NCBI GenBank assembly: GCA_900319885.1
Contig: ONQH01000067.1
Location: forward strand, 1 to 6,026
DNA length: 6,026 nucleotides
Origin: Candidatus Avelusimicrobium ruminicola
GTDB taxonomy: Bacteria; Elusimicrobiota; Elusimicrobia; Elusimicrobiales; Elusimicrobiaceae
Reading direction: 5' to 3'
Below the pieces are notes generated by a model. That model was not told where the DNA came from. It saw only the letters and a list, made by a program, of their open reading frames with translations, and ran no database searches. Made by a program: the position numbers and the translations under genes. Positions 1 through 5,005 of this stretch are shown here, piece after piece. Each line of letters starts with the position of its first letter. The stretch's first letter is position 1.

Positions 1-81
1 AATGACGCACGTGCCGGCCATAAAAGCCAGCGGCTTTGTATTAGCAAGTTGATATGGGCCAATTTTAATTGTTTTTTGCAT
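1..81 (-). CDS. kdsA: 3-deoxy-8-phosphooctulonate synthase (KdsA-like), N-terminal fragment
   Basis: Reading the minus strand from an ATG at 81-79 gives 27 codons that run off the left edge: MQKTIKIGPYQL, then residues 13-27 ending in FMAGTCVI. A short strand with 'iG...aN..PL', followed by a hydrophobic 'AGxCVI(E)' segment, is the typical start of KdsA. That enzyme condenses phosphoenolpyruvate with arabinose-5-phosphate to make Kdo-8-phosphate for the lipopolysaccharide inner core, in the cytoplasm. The related DAHP synthases share the AGPC-type motif, but the residues before it fit KdsA better. The motif reads AGTC here where most relatives have AGPC. No ribosome binding site lies at the normal distance from this ATG. 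No ATG lies in frame between it and the pilin gene's ribosome binding site. The gene is divergent from the pilin gene. Only the N-terminus is visible, so the call rests on 27 residues. Confidence 0.75.
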   Translation of the reverse strand, partial: MQKTIKIGPYQLANTKPLAFMAGTCVI

Positions 82-87
82 ACCTAC

Positions 88-115
88 ATCATACCAAATT
101 TACCTCATTTGTAGA
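88..115 (-). promoter_or_regulatory. Possible kdsA promoter, placing the start site at the ATG
   Basis: On the minus strand, TCTACA (115-110, 4 of 6 matches to the -35 consensus) is followed after 16 bases by TATGAT (93-88, 5 of 6 matches to the -10 consensus). Transcription starting seven bases past the -10 would begin at base 81, the A of the kdsA start codon. This would give a leaderless message, which agrees with the missing ribosome binding site. The assignment is by eye, and other AT-rich hexamers are present. Confidence 0.35.
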
Positions 116-130
116 AATATTTGATATACT
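99..130 (+). promoter_or_regulatory. Pilin promoter with extended -10
   Basis: TGATATACT at 122-130 is an extended -10 element: TG, one base, then TATACT with 5 of 6 matches to the consensus. The best upstream hexamer is TTTACC at 99-104, but its 20-base spacer is long, so the extended -10 probably does most of the work. Transcription would start near 137, leaving a leader of about 20 bases with a strong ribosome binding site. The element faces the divergent kdsA gene and overlaps its control region. Confidence 0.55.
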
Positions 131-143
131 ACAAGTATCCAAT

Positions 144-152
144 AGGAGGGGG
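144..152 (+). promoter_or_regulatory. Strong ribosome binding site of the pilin gene
   Basis: AGGAGGGGG ends five bases before the ATG at 158. It contains the full anti-Shine-Dalgarno match AGGAGG and fixes the pilin start. It suggests high translation. Confidence 0.85.
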
Positions 153-157
153 TAATT

Positions 158-703
158 ATGAAAGGTTTTACCTTGATTGAAATGCTAGTTGTTGTATTGA
201 TTATCGGAATCCTGGCCGGTATTGCGGTGCCGCAGTATCAAAAAGCGGTAGAAAGAAGCCGCATGACAGAGGCGTTAACAATCGGCCAATCCATTGTAGA
301 TGCGCAAAACCGCTCGCTGGATGCTTTTCCCAACGCAGATGTAAATAACCGGGACGCGTTAGATATTGCGTTGCCTGGCGGTACGTGGAACGCAGATGGC
401 ACCGTGTATACCACGGCCTTCTTTACGTATACTTTAAGAGATAATATGGTAGAGGCCTGCCGCTTGCGTAACCATACCTGCTTCTATACGTTGCAACTGG
501 GTAACGCCAATCACGGAGATCTTAGAAACTGCCAAGGAAATGAATCTTTCTGTGCCAATTTGCGTGAATATGGCTTTTGGGTGGAAGTGAATAGCGGCTC
601 TACGGGGGACCTTGGGGACCGCATTAAACCGGGGGTAGACCTCAAACCCATCAATCAGGGGGACTTCAAGCCTGTAGATCTGAGCGAGCGCATTAGAAAA
701 TAA
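158..703 (+). CDS. Type IV pilin-like protein (prepilin)
   Basis: This is a 181-residue prepilin. The very short leader MKG is followed by the cleavage site G3/F4 and then FTLIEM, so Glu8 is the conserved Glu5 of the mature protein. It is the residue that pairs subunits in the fibre. Residues 4-25 are the hydrophobic stem that anchors the protein in the inner membrane before assembly, and the amphipathic helix runs on through PQYQKAVERSRMTEAL. A PilD-type peptidase would cut and methylate the protein. The head domain (about 50-181) has four cysteines at 101, 108, 125 and 132, which could form two disulfides. The last 30 residues carry three Lys-Pro pairs (157, 163 and 171). The start is fixed by AGGAGG at 144-149. 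The gene stands alone, with its own promoter and terminator, and no pilus-machine gene is in view. It could be a major pilin, a minor pilin or a pseudopilin, and the sequence does not decide which. The N-terminal style resembles the many pilins of Elusimicrobium. Confidence 0.9.
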   Translation: MKGFTLIEMLVVVLIIGILAGIAVPQYQKAVERSRMTEALTIGQSIVDAQNRSLDAFPNADVNNRDALDIALPGGTWNADGTVYTTAFFTYTLRDNMVEACRLRNHTCFYTLQLGNANHGDLRNCQGNESFCANLREYGFWVEVNSGSTGDLGDRIKPGVDLKPINQGDFKPVDLSERIRK

Positions 704-717
704 TTAACGAGTAGATC

Positions 718-754
718 TAAAAAAACTGCCACTTGTAAGTGGCAGTTTTGTTTT
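718..754. terminator. Bidirectional terminator between convergent genes
   Basis: A ten-base arm ACTGCCACTT (725-734) and its exact complement AAGTGGCAGT (737-746) flank a two-base centre. In practice the loop would open to about four bases. The stem is flanked by seven A on the left (719-725) and by TTTTGTTTT on the right (746-754). Both strands therefore show a hairpin followed by a T tract. It lies 21 bases after the pilin stop and 20 bases after the stop of the minus-strand acyltransferase gene, so it ends both transcripts. Confidence 0.92.
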
Positions 755-766
755 GTAAGAAAGGGT

Positions 767-1450
767 TTACCCCTGGGTGCTGTCAAAATGTTTTTTGTTG
801 CAAAATAGTTCACTGGCATCACTGCAACGGTTGAGTTCGGCCTGTATTTCTTTGGCGGCGCGTTCAAAATCTTCTTCCGATTTTACCCATACCGCTTTAC
901 CATACGTAAGGGCCGTTTTGCCAAAGGGGAGCGGAATACGCATTTTATCCCACGAGCCTACTTTGAATTTATGGCTTAACGCGGTTCCCACGGGAATAAT
1001 CGGCCAGCCCAGTTTTTTAGCCAAAAATAAAATACCGGGTTGAACGGTGTAAATCGGGCCACGGGGACCGTCGGGCGTTAACATGGGACAGTAGCCTTTG
1101 CGGGCGGCCTGCATCAGTTTAATTAACGCGCGTGCCCCACCGCGTGTGGTGGAGCCGCGTACCGCAATCATCCCAAAATGCGGCAACACCCGGGCGATAT
1201 ATTCCCCGTCGCTGGATTGGCTGATCAATGCGGCCACTTTCTGCTTGCGGTAGGGATAAAGTAAAAAGAGTTGCTGGTTGTGCCACGCGGCATAAATAAT
1301 TCCTTTGCCTTGTTCTTCCAAGGCGCGTGCTTCGTCGGTTTTGAACCAATAGATGCGGGTGGTCCACCCTAAAAACAACGTATACCACCAAGCCAGCGTG
1401 GAACCCAGGGTGTGTTTCAGTGAAAAAGGGGTTTTCTCTGTAGAGGACAT
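767..1450 (-). CDS. DUF374-family lysophospholipid acyltransferase-like protein
   Basis: The 227-residue protein carries the hallmarks of the DUF374 branch of the lysophospholipid acyltransferase superfamily. AAWHN (54-58) is the altered form of the usual HxxxxD catalytic motif. ISQSSDGEYIARVL (76-89) comes next, then a VRGSTTRGG block (97-105), TPDGPRGP (125-132), and the KKLGWPIIPVG strand (145-155). A hydrophobic stretch near residues 17-32 may dock it on the inner membrane face. DUF374 members in epsilonproteobacteria (LpxJ) are known as late lipid A acyltransferases, so a lipid A role is plausible here, but phospholipid or other acceptors are not excluded. The ATG overlaps the upstream stop codon by one base (TAATG). 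Its ribosome binding site, AAGGAA at 1463-1458, lies inside the upstream gene, so translation is probably coupled. It is the last gene before the terminator at 718-754. Confidence 0.88.
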   Translation of the reverse strand: MSSTEKTPFSLKHTLGSTLAWWYTLFLGWTTRIYWFKTDEARALEEQGKGIIYAAWHNQQLFLLYPYRKQKVAALISQSSDGEYIARVLPHFGMIAVRGSTTRGGARALIKLMQAARKGYCPMLTPDGPRGPIYTVQPGILFLAKKLGWPIIPVGTALSHKFKVGSWDKMRIPLPFGKTALTYGKAVWVKSEEDFERAAKEIQAELNRCSDASELFCNKKHFDSTQG

Positions 1451-2085
1451 TATTTCTTTCCTTTCTTTTTAGCCTTTTGCCACGGTACAAAAAATACCGA
1501 CGTATACGTAGGCAGTAACTGCCCGTCCGGTGCCAAAGATACCTCAATTTTTTCCGCGTGCAAATGCGGTAAAATAGTGGGCAGTGCTTTATCGGCCACG
1601 GTTTTTTCTAAGCGTACCGCTTCGCGCAACATTTTAGGCGCGCCGGCGGCCCCGAAGGGGGGAATATATACAAATTGTAGGTCCAGTGTTTCGCACTCTT
1701 CTTTTTGGGCTTGCTCTTTAATCAGGTCTACCACAAACAGGATAGCCGTTTTCAAAAATTCCAATATAACGGTGATAGCGGCGGTGCGTTTGTCGTCATT
1801 GGGCAAGGCCTGCAAAAAAGGGGCCAATTTGTCGCCCAAGGTGACCGCACACGCGGAAAACATTTCTTTGTGCAAAATGCTTTGATCATCCAACTCCCAG
1901 TGGGCGTCTTGATTAAATTCGTACACCACGCCGGGGTCAATTTGCTTAAAAATTTCTGAAATAAACGCGGATACTTCCGGCTGGCTTTGAAACCCGGCCC
2001 GGCGTAATAGCGGTAACTCCCGCATGAGGCGGTTTAGAATTTCGCGTTCGCGTAAAGTGATTTTGAAACGTTTTATTTTGCGCAT
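1450..2085 (-). CDS. Hypothetical protein, 211 residues, coupled to the DUF374 gene
   Basis: I do not recognise a family. The protein opens with a basic, helical segment (MRKIKRFKITLREREI, then NRLMREL). The middle part (about 35-130) looks mostly helical. It includes a hydrophobic patch at 104-121, which is interrupted by Glu and Lys and is not a convincing membrane span. A YIPPFGAAGAP loop (140-150) follows, then a helix, and a likely beta pair near EVSLAPDG and YTSVFFVPW (181-202). It ends in the basic tail KAKKKGKK. There is no signal peptide, so it is probably cytoplasmic. The ATG at 2085 is the first in frame after a TGA at 2100-2098, but no ribosome binding site precedes it. The tail codons double as the ribosome binding site of the next gene. 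The overlap with the acyltransferase suggests a shared task, possibly at the membrane surface, but this is only context. Confidence 0.75.
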   Translation of the reverse strand: MRKIKRFKITLREREILNRLMRELPLLRRAGFQSQPEVSAFISEIFKQIDPGVVYEFNQDAHWELDDQSILHKEMFSACAVTLGDKLAPFLQALPNDDKRTAAITVILEFLKTAILFVVDLIKEQAQKEECETLDLQFVYIPPFGAAGAPKMLREAVRLEKTVADKALPTILPHLHAEKIEVSLAPDGQLLPTYTSVFFVPWQKAKKKGKK

Positions 2086-2119
2086 AGTTTGGGTGCTTCA
2101 AACATCTTATAAACCGAGT

Positions 2120-2151
2120 CTTATATAAAACTCCCTTTATAAAACGTCCAA
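2120..2151 (-). promoter_or_regulatory. Weak candidate promoter for the 211-residue gene
   Basis: After the hairpin behind secF, the minus strand is AT-rich. TTGGAC (2151-2146) followed after 18 bases by TATATA (2127-2122) is the best pair I find, and TATAAG at 2125-2120 is an alternative -10. Matches are only moderate. The case rests mainly on the need to restart transcription if the hairpin at 2151-2178 terminates. Confidence 0.3.
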
Positions 2152-2178
2152 ACAGAGCCCCGGTTACGAGGCTCTGTT
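2151..2178 (-). terminator. Probable terminator after secF
   Basis: Arms AACAGAGCC and GGCTCTGTT form a nine-base-pair stem around a ten-base loop, starting 11 bases after the secF stop. On the minus strand the stem runs into TTTGGACGTTTT, an interrupted T tract, so termination may be partial. It separates yajC-secD-secF from the two genes downstream. Confidence 0.6.
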
Positions 2179-2188
2179 CGGGTAAAAC

Positions 2189-3199
2189 TTAGTTATGGCG
2201 TTTATGGCGGCGGCGGTTGCCATTGGATTGGCGCACCATCCGTTTCGCAGCCTGATAAGCCGCTACTTGCTCCGCATTTTCACGCGTGGCGGGTTTAAGG
2301 GCGTTTTCATCCCCGTCGTGATATTGCCCGCGGCTCCAGGTGTACACCAGCGGTGTGGTCAGGGCAATCGTGCTGTACACACCCGAGATACAACCAATGA
2401 GCATAGCAAACGCAAAGGAGTTGATTACTTCGCCACCCATGAAGTACAAAATCAGCAACGCAAACAACACGGTCAGTGTGGTGATTACGGTACGGGATAA
2501 TGTTTCATTGATAGACAAGTTAATCAGTTCCCCAAAACTGATTTTGGGATGCAAGCGTTTATTTTCGCGCATGCGGTCAAAGATGACGATCGTGTCGTTA
2601 ATAGAGAAACCGGCTACGGTTAAGAAAGCCGCTACGACTACAAGGTCAATTTCGCGCTGCGTGATAGAGAACGCCACCGCCATGAGGAACAAGTCGTGGA
2701 ACAAGGCTACTACGCCGGAAATACCCCACAAAATGTTGCTAAAGCGGAACGCCACGTAGATGATGATAAACACCATGGACAAGAGGATAGACCACAGGGC
2801 GCGTTCGGTCATGTCGGACCCTACAGCCGGCCCTACGGAGTTGGTCTGGAGTACCGTATAAGGTACGTCTAAACTATCCAAGGCGTGGGTAATGCGTCCT
2901 TGCACTACGCCTACTTCGTCCGTGGAACTTTTTTCGCTGATGGCAAAGGAATTGTCGCCAAACGATTGCAGTTCGGAGTTGGCCCCCGTGGTGCTAAGTG
3001 CTTGACGGATTTGTTCCATTTCTACGGGGGCATCAAATTTTACCTGTACCATGGTACCGCCGGTAAAATCAATCCCCATATTAAATCCTTTGGTAAAAAA
3101 GCAGATTAAACCGCCAATGAGTAGAAGCCCAAAGAGCGTAAAATATACTTTTCTGTACTTAAGGAAATCAATGTTTGTTTTAGGAAATAAAGTCATCAT
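2189..3199 (-). CDS. secF: Protein translocase subunit SecF
   Basis: SecF pairs with SecD in the inner membrane and uses the proton gradient to assist export through SecYEG. The 336 residues fit the family (E. coli SecF is 323). A first membrane span lies at about 18-36, followed by the signature GIDFTGG (42-48) and a small periplasmic domain to about 130. Five more spans lie between about 133 and 288. SINDTIVIFDRMREN (199-213) in the fourth span region is the conserved RND-type motif, with Asp202 and Asp208-Arg209. After the last span comes a polar tail of about 48 residues ending in NRRRHKRHN, which is strongly basic. Two adjacent ATG codons are present at the start. The first overlaps the secD stop as ATGA, with AAGGAG at 3213-3208 as ribosome binding site, so secF is translationally coupled to secD. 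Confidence 0.97.
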   Translation of the reverse strand: MMTLFPKTNIDFLKYRKVYFTLFGLLLIGGLICFFTKGFNMGIDFTGGTMVQVKFDAPVEMEQIRQALSTTGANSELQSFGDNSFAISEKSSTDEVGVVQGRITHALDSLDVPYTVLQTNSVGPAVGSDMTERALWSILLSMVFIIIYVAFRFSNILWGISGVVALFHDLFLMAVAFSITQREIDLVVVAAFLTVAGFSINDTIVIFDRMRENKRLHPKISFGELINLSINETLSRTVITTLTVLFALLILYFMGGEVINSFAFAMLIGCISGVYSTIALTTPLVYTWSRGQYHDGDENALKPATRENAEQVAAYQAAKRMVRQSNGNRRRHKRHN

Positions 3200-4611
3200 A
3201 AGCTGATCTCCTTGGTGTTAGAAGTTAAAATCAGTTCGTAAATCGCGCGGGTTACAAATACGGCGGTGAACAAACTGACCAGTAAGCCTACAATTAAGGT
3301 AACCGCAAACCCTTTTACCGGGCCGGTACCAAACTGTAACAAACACGCACCCACGATAATGGTGGTGATGTTGGAGTCAAAAATGGCACTCCAGGCTTTG
3401 TCGTACCCTAGGCTGATAATTTCGTGTACCAATTTGCCGGCACGTTTTTCTTCGCGCATACGTTCAATAATGAGCACGTTGGCGTCAATAGCCATGGCTA
3501 AGGCCAAAATCATACCCGCAATACCCGGCAGCGTAAGCGTAGCGGAGAAATAACTCATCACAGCCACCGTTAAGACGAAGTTTAAGAGCAAAGCAATATC
3601 GGCAATAAAACCGGCGGCTTTGTAGTAAACTAACATAAACAAGAGGATGATGATAAACGCAATGGCCGAGGCGGTTAACCCTGATTTAATAGAGTCTTCA
3701 CCCAAGGTCGGCCCGATGGTTTTCTTTTCAATCACGCGCACCGGGGCCGGCAAGGCACCCGCTTTTAAGACGATGGCCAAACTGCGGGCTTCTTCCGGCG
3801 TGAAGCGGCCGGTGATGCGGCCTTCGCGGGAAATGCGGGATTGAATGGTGGGGGCGGATTGGATGGTGTTATCCAATACGATAGCCAAATTCTTTTGCAA
3901 GTTGGAACCGGTTAATTTGCCGAATTTTTGCGCACCGTCCGTATTAAAGCGGAACGATACTTCGGAGTAACCGTTTTCGCCCATCATCACTACGCGGGCA
4001 TCTTCCAAGTCGGCACCGGTTACTTCTACGGCCGATTCTACCAAGGTAGGGCCGCCTTCTTTGCTGCGCATAATTTGGTAGCCTTGCGGGACCAATTTGG
4101 CAATTTCCGGGTCTAAATTTCCGTCGTCATCAAACGGGTTTTCCGTGGCTTCCAATTTGCTAAAAGCCTCTTGGGCAACGGATTGGTCGTTTTTGACAAT
4201 GCGGAACTCCAACATAGCGGTTTTACCGATAAGTTCTTCGGCGCGTTGCGGGTTGGAAACACCGGGCAGTTGTACCATAATCCATTTATCGCCTTGTTTG
4301 GTGATAGAGGTTTCGGCTACACCGTATTGGTCAATGCGGTTGCGGATGATTTCAATGGCGCGGGCCATGGCTTCGTGGAGCGGTTCGTTGCCCGGCAATT
4401 TGGATACGTCTAATTCTAAGAGTAAACTGGAACCCCCGCGTAAATCCAAGCCCAAGTTGAGCATGCGTTTGGGGCGTTCGCCCAGGGTATCCAACTTTTC
4501 GCGTTCGGCGAGCGGTTTAGAATACCATTTATAATTGGGGTAAATTAAATAGATGGCCCCGAGTAAAATGACGATAATGAGTCCCCATTTTACGGCTAAT
4601 TTATTTGACAT
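3196..4611 (-). CDS. secD: Protein translocase subunit SecD
   Basis: SecD is the larger half of the proton-driven SecDF complex. The protein is 471 residues, shorter than E. coli SecD (615) but normal for many phyla. The first membrane span is at about 9-25. NLGLDLRGG (52-60) is the family signature, and the periplasmic P1 domain runs to about 295, with LPGV and the TAMLEFRIV repeat region. GPTLGED (300-306) precedes the five C-terminal spans (about 310-465). AMAIDANVLIIERMREE (372-388) holds Asp376, at the position of the aspartate implicated in proton transport, followed by Glu383-Arg384. The ATG overlaps the yajC stop by one base (TAATG), and AGGAGG at 4626-4621 is nine bases upstream. The stop overlaps the secF start. 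No frameshift or missing motif is visible. Confidence 0.97.
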   Translation of the reverse strand: MSNKLAVKWGLIIVILLGAIYLIYPNYKWYSKPLAEREKLDTLGERPKRMLNLGLDLRGGSSLLLELDVSKLPGNEPLHEAMARAIEIIRNRIDQYGVAETSITKQGDKWIMVQLPGVSNPQRAEELIGKTAMLEFRIVKNDQSVAQEAFSKLEATENPFDDDGNLDPEIAKLVPQGYQIMRSKEGGPTLVESAVEVTGADLEDARVVMMGENGYSEVSFRFNTDGAQKFGKLTGSNLQKNLAIVLDNTIQSAPTIQSRISREGRITGRFTPEEARSLAIVLKAGALPAPVRVIEKKTIGPTLGEDSIKSGLTASAIAFIIILLFMLVYYKAAGFIADIALLLNFVLTVAVMSYFSATLTLPGIAGMILALAMAIDANVLIIERMREEKRAGKLVHEIISLGYDKAWSAIFDSNITTIIVGACLLQFGTGPVKGFAVTLIVGLLVSLFTAVFVTRAIYELILTSNTKEISL

Positions 4612-4928
4612 TACTTCTTGCCTCCTTGTTCCGTAGTTGCGTTGGCAGTACGGTCATTTAAAAATCCGACAACGGCATTTTTCAGTACCGTCAGTTTTAC
4701 CGATTCGGCCACTTTTACTTCCAGGGCGTTATCCTTAAAACCAACTACCGTACCGATAATACCATTTGCCAAAATGATTTGATCTCCTTTCTGTAAGGCG
4801 TTCACTTTGGTTTGGAGTTCTTGCTCACGTTTTTTTTGGCTGCGTGCGGGCAGAAAAATCACCACGAACGCAAACGCAAGCATAATCCACCAAATCCAAG
4901 CGGCGGAGCCTTGTGCGGCTGTTTGCAT
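4611..4928 (-). CDS. yajC: Preprotein translocase subunit YajC
   Basis: YajC is the small single-span partner of SecD and SecF in the inner membrane. The 105-residue protein has a polar N-terminus, one membrane span at about 11-28 (WIWWIMLAFAFVVIFLPA), and the basic stop-transfer segment RSQKKREQE. It ends with the cytoplasmic beta domain GDQIILANGIIGTVVGFKD (48-66) and following residues, which is the family core. The C-terminal tail is polar and ends GGKK. It is the first gene of a yajC-secD-secF operon, a common bacterial order. The start is fixed by GGAGG at 4940-4936, with a seven-base spacer. An extended -10 promoter lies just upstream. Confidence 0.96.
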   Translation of the reverse strand: MQTAAQGSAAWIWWIMLAFAFVVIFLPARSQKKREQELQTKVNALQKGDQIILANGIIGTVVGFKDNALEVKVAESVKLTVLKNAVVGFLNDRTANATTEQGGKK

Positions 4929-4935
4929 AAAAATT

Positions 4936-4940
4936 CCTCC
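4936..4940 (-). promoter_or_regulatory. Ribosome binding site of yajC
   Basis: GGAGG on the minus strand, seven bases before the ATG at 4928. It confirms the short 105-residue form of YajC. Confidence 0.85.
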
Positions 4941-4964
4941 AAGAGTTTATAATAATACCTCAGT

Positions 4965-4993
4965 ATTGTATCATATTTTACGAGAATAGTCCC
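4965..4993 (-). promoter_or_regulatory. Promoter of yajC-secD-secF with extended -10
   Basis: TGATACAAT (4973-4965) is an extended -10: TG, one base, then TACAAT with 5 of 6 matches. The hexamer 17 bases upstream, GGGACT (4993-4988), matches the -35 consensus poorly. Transcription would start near 4958, about 30 bases before the yajC ATG. The element closely resembles the pilin promoter TGATATACT. Confidence 0.55.
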
Positions 4994-5005
4994 GTTAAGA
5001 AAATC

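Noticed and set aside
674..718. Direct repeat GTAGATCT at 674-681 and 711-718
   Set aside because: The repeat is eight bases, two copies only, with no target-site or recombination context. Chance is the simplest explanation.
655..867. Minus-strand open frame of 70 codons running through the terminator
   Set aside because: It crosses the bidirectional terminator and the pilin 3' end, and has no ribosome site or recognisable motif.
1119..1547. Minus-strand open frame of 142 codons across the unknown gene and the acyltransferase gene
   Set aside because: It overlaps two better frames and has an Arg/His/Tyr-rich shadow composition. The conserved DUF374 motifs are in the other frame, with no sign of a frameshift.
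2340..2759. Plus-strand open frame of 139 codons opposite secF
   Set aside because: It is antisense to the conserved membrane core of secF and has no family features, so it is a frame shadow.
4097..4534. Plus-strand open frame of 145 codons opposite secD
   Set aside because: It is fully antisense to a well-supported secD gene, has Ser/Met/Arg-rich shadow composition, and shows no ribosome site or recognisable domain.
4981..4996. Small inverted repeat CGAGA...TCCCG between the LTA-synthase-type gene and yajC, as a terminator
   Set aside because: The stem is only five pairs with a wobble, has no T tract after it on the minus strand, and overlaps the yajC promoter region.
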